64,000 bases of DNA from Citricoccus sp. CH26A (GTDB taxonomy: Bacteria > Actinomycetota > Actinomycetes > Actinomycetales > Micrococcaceae). A program made the translations under genes and the position numbers. The stretch is taken from the NCBI RefSeq assembly GCF_000224415.1, contig NZ_AFXQ01000003.1, positions 124,001-188,000 on the forward strand, in the 5' to 3' direction. Below the pieces are notes generated by a model. The model was given only the letters and a program-made list of their open reading frames with translations. It was not told the DNA's origin and made no database searches. Below are positions 1-8,224 of this stretch, in pieces. Position 1 is the stretch's first letter, and the number at the start of each line of letters is the position of its first letter.

Positions 1-200
1 AGGTGGTCGTCAAGGAGGGCCGCTTCGGACCCTACGTGACGGACGGTGAGACCAACATCACCGTGCCGCGGTCAATGGACCCGGAGTCGCTGACCGCCCA
101 GCAGGCCTACGAACTGCTGGCGGACAAGCGGGCCAAGGGCCCGGCGAAGAAGCCGGCGCGCAAGCCGGCGGCGCGGTCAAAGAGCGCGGCGAAGAAGTAG
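1..200 (+). CDS. topA: DNA topoisomerase I, C-terminal end (partial)
   Basis: The window opens inside this gene; only the last 65 or so codons are present. The visible residues VKEGRFGPYVTDGETN match the short repeated C-terminal unit of bacterial type IA topoisomerases, which relax negatively supercoiled DNA. The end is a Lys/Ala/Pro-rich tail (AKGPAKKPARKP and onward), typical of actinobacterial TopA and thought to hold DNA during strand passage. The catalytic part lies upstream of the window. The next gene starts 2 nt after the stop, so the two may be co-transcribed. Family call is confident from the GRFGPYV motif; nothing more can be said from the fragment. Confidence 0.85.
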   Translation, partial: VVVKEGRFGPYVTDGETNITVPRSMDPESLTAQQAYELLADKRAKGPAKKPARKPAARSKSAAKK

Positions 201-202
201 CC

Positions 203-1231
203 ATGCGCCTGGGTGTGCTGGACATCGGCTCGAACACCGTCCACCTGCTGCTGGTGGACGCCCACCCGGGCGCGCGCCCGTCCGCCTACGCGGACCACAA
301 GCGCTCACTGTCCCTGCTGCAGCACCAGGACGAGCAGGGGCGGATCGAGACCTCCGGCCAGGACGCCCTGGTCACCTTCATCCAGGAGGCGGTCAAGTTC
401 GCGGTGGCCAACGGTGCCGAGGACATGATCGCCTTCTGCACCTCGGCCATCCGCGAGTCCGCCAACGGTGCCGAGGTCCTGGACCGGGTGACCCGGGAGA
501 CCTCCGTGCACCTGACCGAGCTCTCGGGGGACCAGGAGGCGGCCATGACCTACTTCGCGGTCCGCCGCTGGCAGGGCTGGGACGTGGGGTCCATCCTGAA
601 CTTCGACATCGGCGGCGGGTCGTTCGAGATCGCCTACGGCACGGACGAGCTGCCCAGCCACGCGGTGTCCATCCCGCTCGGCGCCGGCCGGCTGACCCGG
701 GACTGGCTGCCCGCGGACCCGCCGACCCCGAAGTCCATCAAGAAGCTGCGCAAGCACATCCGCTCCACCATGGACGAGACCGCCGCCGGGTTCCCGCCCA
801 TGACGGCCCCGGTGCTGGTGACCGGTACGTCCAAGACCTTCCGCTCCCTGGCCCGGATCACCGGCGCGGCACCGCTCGCGGCCGGGGTCTTCGTCAAGCG
901 GCACCTGCGGATCGAGGACCTCAAGCTGTGGGTGCACCGGATGGGGGCCATGAGCGCCAAGGAGCGTGCCGGGCTGCCCGGGGTCTCCGAGGTCCGGGCG
1001 GCCCAGATGCTCGCGGGCGGGCTGGCCGCGGAGGCGGCCATGGAGCGGTTCGGCGTCCCGATGCTGGAGATCTGCCCGTGGGCACTGCGCGAGGGACTGA
1101 TCATGCGTAGGCTGGATGCCTTGGTCCAGGAGGGCATCCTGGGCCAGGAGGCGGTCCGGGGCGTCGGCAACGTCCGGCTCAACCCGGACCCGATGCTGCC
1201 GGGCTTCTCCGTGGGGGTGACCGTTGACTGA
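203..1231 (+). CDS. ppx: Ppx/GppA phosphatase family protein (exopolyphosphatase)
   Basis: 342 residues. It belongs to the ASKHA-fold Ppx/GppA family that removes terminal phosphate from polyphosphate or from pppGpp in the cytoplasm. Phosphate-binding loop 1 is D7-x-G-S-N-T at the extreme N-terminus; loop 2 is FDIGGGSFEI near residue 134. The length equals the short two-domain actinobacterial form without the C-terminal HD domain of E. coli Ppx. ATG is 2 nt after the topA stop and the stop overlaps the next gene by 8 nt, so it sits in a tight run with the isomerase and proC. Polyphosphate versus pppGpp preference cannot be told from sequence. Confidence 0.88.
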   Translation: MRLGVLDIGSNTVHLLLVDAHPGARPSAYADHKRSLSLLQHQDEQGRIETSGQDALVTFIQEAVKFAVANGAEDMIAFCTSAIRESANGAEVLDRVTRETSVHLTELSGDQEAAMTYFAVRRWQGWDVGSILNFDIGGGSFEIAYGTDELPSHAVSIPLGAGRLTRDWLPADPPTPKSIKKLRKHIRSTMDETAAGFPPMTAPVLVTGTSKTFRSLARITGAAPLAAGVFVKRHLRIEDLKLWVHRMGAMSAKERAGLPGVSEVRAAQMLAGGLAAEAAMERFGVPMLEICPWALREGLIMRRLDALVQEGILGQEAVRGVGNVRLNPDPMLPGFSVGVTVD

Positions 1232-2303
1232 GAGCGCTGAAGAGATCGCCGCACGCGCGGAGCAGGCCGCCGAGGCCGCGGCCGCCGAGCGGGAGTCCGA
1301 CGCCGAGCGGCACACCGGTCCCTGGGGCGGGGCCGTCGCCGAACGCGAATCCCGCCCGGCCCGGGTGCGTGAGGGCGCCACCGCCACGCTGGGCGGAGCC
1401 GCCCGGCCCGCCCTCGGTCCCGGCCGGCTGGCCGCCGCCCTGGAGTCCACGCGCCAGCCGCCCGGCCCGCCCGACGTCGGGCCCCAGGTGCCGCGGGACA
1501 TCCCCGTCACACTGTCCTCGTCCTCCGTGTTCCCGCTGGGCACCCAGGACGTCTTCGCCACGGCCGAGGACCTCGGCTACGACGGCGTGGAGGTCATGGT
1601 CACCCACAACTCGTGGTCCCAGGACGGGCTGCTGCTGAACCGGCTGGCCCAGAAGCACCGGATGCCGATCCACTCGATCCACGCCCCCACGCTGCTGTTC
1701 ACCCAGCAGGTGTGGGGCTCGGCGTGGAACAAGCTGGCCAAGAGCGCGGACCTGGCCCGGGAGGTCGGGGCCGAGATCGTGGTGGCGCACCCGCCGTTCC
1801 GCTGGCAGGGCAACTACGCCTCCGGCTTCGCGGCCGGGATCGAGGAGATCATGGACGCCACCGGCGTGAAGATCTGCGTGGAGAACATGTACCCGTGGCG
1901 CGCCGGCGCCCGCGAGGCCAAGATGTACCTGCCGCACTGGGACCCCGTCTCGCAGGCCTACGAGCACGTCACGTGGGACTTCTCCCACGCGGCGATCGCC
2001 CAGGAGGACTCCCTCGAGGCCTTCCAGGTCCTGGGGGAGCGGCTGCGCCACGTCCACCTCACCGACGGCACCGCCAACGGCAAGGACGAGCACCTGCTGC
2101 CCGGTGACGGCGACCAGCCGGTGGCCGCCGCCCTCGAGTTCCTCGGCGAGACCGGCTGGGACGGCGCCATCTGCGTGGAGGTCGGCACCCGCAAGGCCAA
2201 GTACGCCGGCCAGCGCGAGGAGATGCTCGGCTACTGCCTCGAATACGCCCGCAACCACCTGGCCGTCGGCATCGAGCGCGCGGCCGCAAGGAGTGCCCAG
2301 TGA
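1224..2303 (+). CDS. Sugar phosphate isomerase/epimerase (AP endonuclease 2-type TIM barrel)
   Basis: 359 residues from a TTG start overlapping the ppx stop by 8 nt. Residues 1-90 are Ala/Arg/Glu-rich low-complexity sequence with no recognised domain. The barrel begins near residue 92 (DIPVTLSSSSVF) and shows features of the xylose isomerase-like superfamily: an EVMV strand after a YDGVE segment, an AHPP strand end, the CVENMYP segment, and late HVHLTDG and CVEVGTR strands that normally carry metal ligands. Substrate is unknown. The proC start overlaps its stop by 4 nt. The long N-terminal extension may mean that the true start is internal; the TTG was kept because no better start with a ribosome site is evident. 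Confidence 0.75.
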   Translation: MTESAEEIAARAEQAAEAAAAERESDAERHTGPWGGAVAERESRPARVREGATATLGGAARPALGPGRLAAALESTRQPPGPPDVGPQVPRDIPVTLSSSSVFPLGTQDVFATAEDLGYDGVEVMVTHNSWSQDGLLLNRLAQKHRMPIHSIHAPTLLFTQQVWGSAWNKLAKSADLAREVGAEIVVAHPPFRWQGNYASGFAAGIEEIMDATGVKICVENMYPWRAGAREAKMYLPHWDPVSQAYEHVTWDFSHAAIAQEDSLEAFQVLGERLRHVHLTDGTANGKDEHLLPGDGDQPVAAALEFLGETGWDGAICVEVGTRKAKYAGQREEMLGYCLEYARNHLAVGIERAAARSAQ

Positions 2304-3121
2304 AGATCGCGATGCTCGGACTCGGCAACATGAACGGGGCCATCCTGGCCGGCATGCTGGCCGCCGGGACGGACCCGGCCGGCGTCTGCGCCACCGTCCA
2401 CTCGGAGGACAGCGCGCGGGCCGCGGAGGAGCGCCACGGGATCGCCGTGAGCTGCACCGAACGGGACCCCGAGGCGAACCGCAACGCCGCCTCGGGGGCC
2501 GACGTCGTGGTGCTGGGCGTGAAGCCCAGGTACATCCGGGCCCTGTGCCGGGAGATCTCGACCGCGCTGGCACCGGAGACCGTGGTGGTCTCCGTGGCCG
2601 CGGGGATCACCACCGCGGCGATGGAGGAGAACCTGCCCGGGGGCCAGCCGGTGGTGCGCACGATGCCGAACACGCCGCTGACCGTGGGGATGGGGGCCGT
2701 CGGGCTGGCCGGCGGCCGGACCGCGACGGAGGAGCACCTGGAGATGGCCGAACGGCTGTTCGCCGGCTCCGGGTCCGTCCACCGGGTGGCCGAGGACCAG
2801 ATCGACGCGGTGGCCGCCGTCTCCGGCTCCGGACCGGCCTACGCGTTCCTGCTCGCCGAGCTGATGGCAGCCGGGGGCGTGGAACTGGGCCTGGACGAGC
2901 CACTGGCGAAGGAGCTGGCCCGCTCCACCGTGGCCGGCGCCGGGCGGATGCTGGCCGATCCGGACGTGGACCCGGCCGCGCTGCGGCGGGCCGTGACCAG
3001 CCCGAACGGCACCACCGAGGCGGCCATCGAGTCGTTCCTGGACTCCGGACTGGCCCGGCTGATCGCGGACGGCATGCGCGCCTCCGCGGAGCGCGGACGG
3101 CAGATCAGCCAGGAGAACTAG
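2300..3121 (+). CDS. proC: Pyrroline-5-carboxylate reductase
   Basis: 273 residues, the usual family size. The enzyme reduces 1-pyrroline-5-carboxylate to L-proline with NAD(P)H in the cytoplasm, the last step of proline synthesis. The N-terminus has the Rossmann motif MLGLGNMNGAIL (residues 5-16). The C-terminal half carries the P5CR signature, AAVSGSGPAYAFLL followed by a SPNGTTEAAI segment. GTG start, overlapping the upstream isomerase stop by 4 nt (GTGA), so translation is probably coupled. Its TAG stop interleaves with the TAG of convergent trkA on one shared CTAG (3118-3121). Confidence 0.93.
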   Translation: MKIAMLGLGNMNGAILAGMLAAGTDPAGVCATVHSEDSARAAEERHGIAVSCTERDPEANRNAASGADVVVLGVKPRYIRALCREISTALAPETVVVSVAAGITTAAMEENLPGGQPVVRTMPNTPLTVGMGAVGLAGGRTATEEHLEMAERLFAGSGSVHRVAEDQIDAVAAVSGSGPAYAFLLAELMAAGGVELGLDEPLAKELARSTVAGAGRMLADPDVDPAALRRAVTSPNGTTEAAIESFLDSGLARLIADGMRASAERGRQISQEN

Positions 3122-3789
3122 GGCCGGGCCGCGAACCGCTCCAGCAGGTCGGTGTGGCCGGAGACGATCAGGGTGTCCCGGGGGCCGACTTTGGTGTCCG
3201 GCTGGGCATAGGTGAAGTCCTCGCCCGGGGTCTTCACGCCCACGATCGTCACCCCGTACTTGGCGCGGATGTTGGACTCGGCCAGGGTGAAGCCCACGGC
3301 CTCGGTGGGCGGGTACATCTTGACGATCGCGAAGTCGTCGTCGAACTCGATGAAGTCCAGCATCCGTCCCCCGACCAGGTGGGCGGCGCGCACGCCGGCG
3401 TCGTGCTCGGGGAAGATCACGTGGTGGGCGCCGATCCGGCGCAGGATCTTGCCGTGGGCCGGGGTGATGGCCTTGACCCAGATGTGGTCCACGCCCAGGT
3501 CCACGAGGTTGACGGTGATCAGCACGGAGGACTCGATCGAGGTGCCCACGCCCACCACGGCCGTGGCGAACTCCTGGGCGCCGAGCTGGCGCAGGGTCTC
3601 GATGTCCGTGGCGTCGGCCTCGACCACGTGGGTCAGGGACCCGGCCCACTTCTGCACGAGGGCGGGGTCGCGCTCGATCGCCATCACCTCGCGTCCCTGG
3701 GCCACGAGCTGCTCGCCCACGGCCGCGCCGAAGCGGCCCAGGCCGATCAGCAGCACCGGAGCATGGGGGTCCGGACGGTTCTCAGCCAA
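3118..3789 (-). CDS. trkA: Trk/Ktr potassium uptake regulatory subunit TrkA
   Basis: 223 residues. This is the cytoplasmic RCK subunit that binds nucleotide and gates the TrkH channel. RCK_N Rossmann motif is LIGLGRFG (residues 14-21) with an acidic residue after the second strand (AIERD). A C-terminal RCK_C domain follows (EAVGFTLAESNIRAKYGVTIVGVK). Start chosen as TTG at 3789: AGGAAAGG lies about 8 nt upstream and the product length then fits the family. The frame stays open further upstream, but that part only mirrors trkH. It overlaps the end of trkH by 8 nt, indicating a coupled trkH-trkA unit. Confidence 0.9.
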   Translation of the reverse strand: MAENRPDPHAPVLLIGLGRFGAAVGEQLVAQGREVMAIERDPALVQKWAGSLTHVVEADATDIETLRQLGAQEFATAVVGVGTSIESSVLITVNLVDLGVDHIWVKAITPAHGKILRRIGAHHVIFPEHDAGVRAAHLVGGRMLDFIEFDDDFAIVKMYPPTEAVGFTLAESNIRAKYGVTIVGVKTPGEDFTYAQPDTKVGPRDTLIVSGHTDLLERFAARP

Positions 3790-5293
3790 TGATCGGCCTT
3801 TCCTCGGGATACCGGAACAGGTTGCGCCGCTGGCGCAGGGCCAGCGCGGACGCGAAGGTGATCGTACCAACGCGGCCGGAGAACATCAGCGCCGTCAGCA
3901 CGTACTTGCCCGAGGGCGGCAGCTCCTCGCTGAGGCCGGTGGTCAGGCCGCACGTGCCGAACGCGGACAGCGCCTCGAACAGGGGCCGCTGCAGCGACTC
4001 GTTGCTGATCGCCACGAGGGCCATGGTGCTGGCGAGCACGAGGGTGGCGCCCAGGGCCAGCACGGCGATGGCCACGCGCAGGGACTCGGGGGCGATGGTC
4101 CGGCCGTGGGCCGTCACCTCCCGGTCGCCACGGGCCTCGGCCACGATCGCCAGGAACATGACCGCCAGGGTGGTGACCTTGATGCCGCCGGCGGTGGACG
4201 CCGAGCCGCCGCCGGCGAACATCAGCGCATCGGTCAGCAGCAGCGTCTCGGGGGACTGGGCGTTCATGTCGAACACCGAGAAGCCGCCGGACCGGGGCAT
4301 GACGGAGGTGAACAGGGCGTACTGGACGCGGCCGGCCGGCCCGAACTGGCCCAGGGTCTGGGCGTTGTTCCACTCGAAGATCCCGATCAGCACGGCCCCG
4401 CCCACCAGCAGGGCCAGGGTGGTGTTGACGGTGAGCTTGGTGTGCAGGTTCCATCGGGAGTAGTGCCACCGCTGCTGCATCAGGACCATGACCACCGGGA
4501 AGCCCAGGGCCCCGGCGAAGACCCCGACCATGATGGTCCAGATGATCCACGGGTCGCCCACGAAGGACTCCAGGCCGTCCACGTGCAGCACGAAACCGGC
4601 GTTGTTGAACGAGGACACGGCGTAGAAGACGCCGTTCCACAGGCCTTCCCACAACGAGCCGGTGTGCATCATGAAGCGCGGGACCAGCACGAGGGCCAGG
4701 AGGCCCTCGAGCGTCAGGGAGGTCAGCACGACCACCCGCAGCAGCGAACCGACCTCGCCGATCCGGCCGGTGGTCATGCCCTCCTGGGTGATGAGCTTGG
4801 AGCGCACGCCCAGCCGCTTGGACACCGCCAGGGAGAGCAGTGCCGCCATGGACAGGATGCCCAGGCCGCCGACCTGGATGGCGATGAGGATGATGGCCTG
4901 GCCGAGCAGGCTCCAGTGCTCGGCGGTGTTGACGGTGGTCAGTCCCGTCACCGAGACCGCCGAGGTGGCCACGAACAGCGCGTCGTGGAACGGGGTGACC
5001 CGTCCGCTCTGGGTGGCGGCCGGCAGCGAGAGCAGCGCCGTGAACAGCACGGTGACGAGGGCGAACGCCGACAGCGCGGCGCGCGCGGGCGAGGCGCCGG
5101 CGACGGTGGAGACCAGCCTGCGCAACCGCGTCGCGGCACCGCGCAGCCCGGCGGGGACGTCCACGGGGGCCAGCGGGCCGCGGGGCACGGAGGCGGGACG
5201 GACCATGGGGCCGGACGACGGCGTCGGGATCCGTCCCGCGGCACGGCGCCGAGGCCTGGGAACGGGTATCTGCCGGGTCACGTCCACCATCAT
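3782..5293 (-). CDS. trkH: Trk/Ktr potassium channel subunit TrkH
   Basis: About 503 residues. It is an integral membrane K+ channel subunit with four repeated helix-pore-helix units. The first pore segment is visible as FVATSAVSVTGLTTV; later repeats show SSFNNAGF, MFAGGGSASTAGGIKVTT and FGTCGLTTG. A basic, proline-rich cytoplasmic N-terminus (PVPRPRRRAAGR) precedes the first helix. GGAGG directly precedes ATG ATG GTG; the third codon (GTG, 5287) has the best 6-nt spacing, so the start may be 5293 or 5287. Longer frames upstream overlap acuC and lack a ribosome site. Works with TrkA, encoded immediately downstream. Confidence 0.9.
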   Translation of the reverse strand: MMVDVTRQIPVPRPRRRAAGRIPTPSSGPMVRPASVPRGPLAPVDVPAGLRGAATRLRRLVSTVAGASPARAALSAFALVTVLFTALLSLPAATQSGRVTPFHDALFVATSAVSVTGLTTVNTAEHWSLLGQAIILIAIQVGGLGILSMAALLSLAVSKRLGVRSKLITQEGMTTGRIGEVGSLLRVVVLTSLTLEGLLALVLVPRFMMHTGSLWEGLWNGVFYAVSSFNNAGFVLHVDGLESFVGDPWIIWTIMVGVFAGALGFPVVMVLMQQRWHYSRWNLHTKLTVNTTLALLVGGAVLIGIFEWNNAQTLGQFGPAGRVQYALFTSVMPRSGGFSVFDMNAQSPETLLLTDALMFAGGGSASTAGGIKVTTLAVMFLAIVAEARGDREVTAHGRTIAPESLRVAIAVLALGATLVLASTMALVAISNESLQRPLFEALSAFGTCGLTTGLSEELPPSGKYVLTALMFSGRVGTITFASALALRQRRNLFRYPEERPIIG

Positions 5294-5365
5294 CCTCCAT
5301 CGGTCGCGGATGTCACCGGAAGGCGGGGTGAACGTCATGACGAGCGTTTCCCGGGCCGGGAGGCC

Positions 5366-5371
5366 TAGTCT
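5366..5371 (+). promoter_or_regulatory. Putative leaderless -10 element of acuC
   Basis: TAGTCT ends 7 nt before the acuC ATG, placing the expected transcription start at or next to the start codon. No convincing -35 hexamer is seen. Confidence 0.5.
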
Positions 5372-5378
5372 GTCAGTG

Positions 5379-6608
5379 ATGACCAGCACATCCCCTGATC
5401 GCGTTCCCGCCGCCGTCGTCTGGGACGAGGCGCTGCTGAAGTATGAGTTCAGCAGGGCCCACCCGATGGCGCCGGTCCGCCTGGACCTGACGCACCGGCT
5501 GGCCGAGGCGCTGGGGCTGATGGACCGCGAGGGCCTGCGGATCATCCGTCCCGAGGTGGCCTCCGACGAGCTCCTGGCCTCCGTCCACGATCCCGAGTAC
5601 GTCCGCGCGGTGCGCTCCGTGAGCTCGGGCGAGGTGGAGCACCGGCGGGACGTGGGGCTGGGCAGCGATGACAACCCGGTCTTCCCTCACATGCACGAGG
5701 CGGCAGCCCGCATCCTCGGCGGCTCCGTGGCCGCGGCCGAGGCGATCTGGGCCGGCGAGGTGAGGCACGCGGTCAACATCGCCGGCGGCCTGCACCATGC
5801 GGCGCGTGGACAGGCCAGCGGATTCTGCGTCTACAACGACTGCGCGGCGGCCATCCAGCGGTTGCTGGACCTGGGCGCCGAGCGGGTGGCCTACGTGGAC
5901 CTGGACGCCCACCACGGGGACGGCGTGGAGTCGATGTTCTGGCACGACCCGCGGGTGCTGACGATCTCCGTGCACGAGACGGGGATCTCCCTGTTCCCGG
6001 GCACCGGCTTCGCCAACGACGTCGGCGGCCCGAACGCGCAGGGCACCGCCGTGAACGTGGCCGTGCCCCCCGGGACCGGGGACTCCGGGTTCCTGCGCGC
6101 CGTGCACGCGGTGGTGCCCCAACTGCTGCGGGTGTTCGCCCCGGACGCCCTGGTGACCCAGCACGGGTGTGACGGTCACCGTGAGGATCCCCTGACGAAC
6201 CTGACGATGTCCGTGGAGGGCCAGCGCCAGCTCGCCCTGGACGCCGCGGACTGGGCCGCCGACTTCGCCCACGACCGGTGGCTGGCCACCGGCGGCGGGG
6301 GGTACAACCCGTTCTCCGTGGTGCCCAGGACCTGGAGCCACCTGCTGGCGGTGGCGACCGGCCGGCCGGTGCGCACGGACGCGGAGATCCCCGAGGCGTG
6401 GCGTCGGTACGCGGCCCGGGCCGCGGGGCTGGAGCTCTCCCAGCCCCGGGACCAGGGCGGGATCCCGCACCTGATGTCGGACGGCGTGGACGTGTGGTGG
6501 CGCTCCTGGGAGGTCGGTTACGACCCCTCGGACGCGATCGACCAGACGATCATGGCGACCCGCAAGGCGGTCTTCCCGTTCCACGGACTGGATCCCTGGT
6601 TCGACTGA
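5379..6608 (+). CDS. acuC: Acetoin utilization protein AcuC (class I histone deacetylase family)
   Basis: 409 residues. It is a zinc-dependent deacetylase of the arginase/HDAC fold; in Bacillus AcuC deacetylates acetyl-CoA synthetase. Motifs in order: GGLHHAARGQASGFCVYND (catalytic His pair), YVDLDAHHGDGVE (metal Asp and His), TQHGCDGHREDPL (second metal Asp) and ATGGGGYN. Start chosen as the ATG 7 nt after a TAGTCT hexamer; the frame is open upstream but only mirrors trkH. It diverges from trkH across a short shared promoter region. The substrate in this organism is not shown by context. Confidence 0.88.
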   Translation: MTSTSPDRVPAAVVWDEALLKYEFSRAHPMAPVRLDLTHRLAEALGLMDREGLRIIRPEVASDELLASVHDPEYVRAVRSVSSGEVEHRRDVGLGSDDNPVFPHMHEAAARILGGSVAAAEAIWAGEVRHAVNIAGGLHHAARGQASGFCVYNDCAAAIQRLLDLGAERVAYVDLDAHHGDGVESMFWHDPRVLTISVHETGISLFPGTGFANDVGGPNAQGTAVNVAVPPGTGDSGFLRAVHAVVPQLLRVFAPDALVTQHGCDGHREDPLTNLTMSVEGQRQLALDAADWAADFAHDRWLATGGGGYNPFSVVPRTWSHLLAVATGRPVRTDAEIPEAWRRYAARAAGLELSQPRDQGGIPHLMSDGVDVWWRSWEVGYDPSDAIDQTIMATRKAVFPFHGLDPWFD

Positions 6609-6646
6609 CCCGTCGATGAACACTCTGATCCTGTGCACGCCGTGAC

Positions 6647-6652
6647 TAGAGT
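6647..6652 (+). promoter_or_regulatory. Candidate -10 element upstream of the BldC-like gene
   Basis: TAGAGT at 6647-6652 with CTGATC (6625-6630) 16 nt upstream as a possible -35. This would give a leader of about 80 nt before the GTG at 6738. The spacing is acceptable but the -35 match is weak. Nothing else was recognised between acuC and this gene. Confidence 0.35.
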
Positions 6653-6737
6653 GTGGCGAGTATTCGACAGGACGCCCGAGGATGTCCCGTCCGGGGGGCG
6701 GGCGTCGGTCGACACCAGTGGAAAAGAGGAACACGCC

Positions 6738-6965
6738 GTGGGTGATGCCGGTACCTTCGCCGAAGCGCGCTTCATGACCGTCACGGAGGTGGCGGAGATG
6801 ATGCGGGTGTCTCGTATGACCGTCTACCGCATGATCCACGCCGGTGAACTCCCCGCCGTCCGCTTCGGGCGCTCCTACCGGGTGCCCCAGGCCGCCGTGG
6901 AGGAGATCCTCCAGACCGGGACCACGGAGGTCCGTGTCACGGGCACGGAGGACCACCGCGGCTGA
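6738..6965 (+). CDS. BldC-like MerR-type helix-turn-helix DNA-binding protein
   Basis: 75 residues. It is a small winged-helix protein with the compact HTH of the BldC/excisionase group: MTVTEVAEMMRVSRMTVYRM (residues 13-32), then the wing GELPAVRFGRSYRVPQAAV. BldC-type proteins bind direct repeats head to tail and act as developmental or global regulators in actinobacteria. GTG start chosen because AAGAGGA lies 7 nt upstream; longer in-frame starts lack a ribosome site. It is a single gene between acuC and bS22, with no phage integrase nearby, so an Xis role is unlikely. Direct targets cannot be inferred here. Confidence 0.85.
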   Translation: MGDAGTFAEARFMTVTEVAEMMRVSRMTVYRMIHAGELPAVRFGRSYRVPQAAVEEILQTGTTEVRVTGTEDHRG

Positions 6966-7102
6966 TCGCCGCCGCCCCCACGTACCCGGTTCGTTCCCCG
7001 AGCCCGTGTCAGGGTAAGGTGTTAGGGAACGTTTTGACCTATGACGCCGGATCGTCAGCAGTCGTCTGCTGGCGGTTCACCAACCAAGCAAGAGGTTTCC
7101 CT

Positions 7103-7201
7103 ATGGGTTCTGTGATCAAGAAGCGCCGTAAGCGTATGTCCAAGAAGAAGCACCGCAAGCTGCTTCGCAAGACCCGTCACCAGCGCCGCAACAAGAAGTG
7201 A
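7103..7201 (+). CDS. 30S ribosomal protein bS22 (AURKAIP1/COX24 domain)
   Basis: 32 residues, strongly basic, with MGSVIKKRRKRMSKKKHRK at the N-terminus. This matches the tiny actinobacterial ribosomal protein bS22 (AURKAIP1/COX24 C-terminal domain), found near the decoding centre of the mycobacterial 30S subunit. It is monocistronic and followed within about 20 nt by a strong hairpin, as expected of an abundant short mRNA. A longer in-frame reading from 7019 is not supported, because conservation begins at MGSV. Its codons favour AAG and CGT, consistent with high expression. Confidence 0.92.
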   Translation: MGSVIKKRRKRMSKKKHRKLLRKTRHQRRNKK

Positions 7202-7221
7202 GCTGAGTCTCCGCTCGTTTC

Positions 7222-7255
7222 CGGGGCCGTCCCGCCGCAAGGCAGGACGGCCCCG
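7222..7255 (+). terminator. Terminator hairpin after bS22
   Basis: Perfect 11-bp stem (7222-7232 with 7245-7255, core GGGGCCGTCC/GGACGGCCCC) with a 12-nt loop, 20 nt past the bS22 stop. Only a weak T-run (TTGCGT) follows, as is common in high-GC actinobacteria. Confidence 0.8.
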
Positions 7256-7266
7256 TTGCGTCTGCC

Positions 7267-7272
7267 TACGAT
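7267..7272 (+). promoter_or_regulatory. Putative leaderless -10 element of the glutaredoxin-like gene
   Basis: TACGAT followed by 6 nt and the GTG start at 7279. It lies just after the bS22 terminator, so it would begin the glutaredoxin-rex transcript. Confidence 0.45.
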
Positions 7273-7278
7273 GACGGG

Positions 7279-7533
7279 GTGAAGAGTTCTCCTGATGTGG
7301 TCCTGCTGGTCAAGGACGGTTGCCACCTGTGCGCCGACGCCGTCGCCGTGGTCGAGGAGGTCTGCCGCCGGCTGGGCGTTCCCTGGCGGGAGGTGGACAT
7401 CGCCGGGCGCCCGGACCTGGCCGCGCGCCACGCCGAGGAGATCCCGGTCCTGATGGTGGACGGTGTCCAGCGCGACTTCTGGCGCATCGACCCGGTCCGC
7501 CTCGAACGTCTGCTGGGGGCGGACCGCCCGTGA
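7279..7533 (+). CDS. Glutaredoxin-like (DUF836) family protein
   Basis: 84 residues with a thioredoxin fold. The redox motif C15-H-L-C18 follows the first strand (DVVLLVKDGCHLC), and the cis-proline segment EIPVLMVDG sits near residue 55, as in the YbbN/DUF836 glutaredoxin-like group. It probably performs cytoplasmic thiol-disulfide exchange; partner unknown. Its stop overlaps the rex start by 4 nt (GTGA), so the thiol protein and the NADH-sensing repressor are translationally coupled. That pairing suggests a role linked to redox balance. Confidence 0.85.
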   Translation: MKSSPDVVLLVKDGCHLCADAVAVVEEVCRRLGVPWREVDIAGRPDLAARHAEEIPVLMVDGVQRDFWRIDPVRLERLLGADRP

Positions 7534-8207
7534 CGGGGGGTCCTCCCACCGGGTCCGGTCCCGAGACACGCACCGCGGGACCCTCGCTGTCCCGGCGGAC
7601 CGTGGGACGGTTGCCCGTCTACCTCCGTGCCCTGGCCGCCCTGGCCGCCGAGGGGGCCACCCGGGTGTCCTCCGTCGTGCTGGCCGAGCGGACCGGCGTG
7701 GGTTCGCCGCTGGTCCGGCGGGACCTGGCCGGGCTCGGACACCTGGGGCGCCCGGGGGTCGGTTACCCGGTGGGGGCCCTCCAGCGGGCGATCAGCCAGG
7801 TCCTCGGATTGGCCGAGGACCAGCCCGTCGTCCTCGTCGGCGCCGGCCACCTCGGTTCGGCGCTGGCCGGGTATGACGGCTTCGGCGAGCGGGGACTGCG
7901 CATCTGTGCCGTGCTCGACGCCGATCCCCGGGTGATCGGCCAGGCCCGCGGTCCCAGCGTGGTCCGCTCGATGGACGACCTCGAGGACGTGGTGTCCGAG
8001 ACCCGGGCCCGGCTGGCGATCCTGGCGGTGCCCGCGAGTGCCGCCCAGTCCCTGGCGGACCGCCTGGTCGCTGCCGGGATCCAGGGGGTGCTGAACTTCG
8101 CCCCGGTCGAGTTGACCGTCCCGCAGGGCGTGTCCGTCCGGGCCGTGGACCTGTCCACCGAGTTGCAGATCCTGGCGTTCCACCAGGCGGCACTCCATGC
8201 CGACTAG
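7530..8207 (+). CDS. rex: Redox-sensing transcriptional repressor Rex
   Basis: 225 residues. Rex binds operator DNA when NADH is low and leaves it when NADH rises, controlling respiratory and fermentative genes. The N-terminal winged helix spans roughly residues 20-80 (LPVYLRALAALAAEGATRVS then GVGSPLVRRDLAGLGHLGRP). The NAD(H)-binding Rossmann loop is VGAGHLGSAL at residues 103-112. The C-terminal domain-swap helix is seen in TELQILAFHQAALH. GTG start overlaps the preceding gene. Targets are not proved, though the respiratory genes in this window are natural candidates. Confidence 0.92.
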   Translation: MTGGPPTGSGPETRTAGPSLSRRTVGRLPVYLRALAALAAEGATRVSSVVLAERTGVGSPLVRRDLAGLGHLGRPGVGYPVGALQRAISQVLGLAEDQPVVLVGAGHLGSALAGYDGFGERGLRICAVLDADPRVIGQARGPSVVRSMDDLEDVVSETRARLAILAVPASAAQSLADRLVAAGIQGVLNFAPVELTVPQGVSVRAVDLSTELQILAFHQAALHAD

Positions 8208-8224
8208 ACCCGTTCGCACCGGTT

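Noticed and set aside
7792-8224. Continuation of the HNH reading frame antisense to rex
   Set aside because: Sequence turns into Pro/Arg/Ser-rich low-complexity typical of antisense GC-rich frames, and a sensible C-terminus exists in the next frame ending at 8225.
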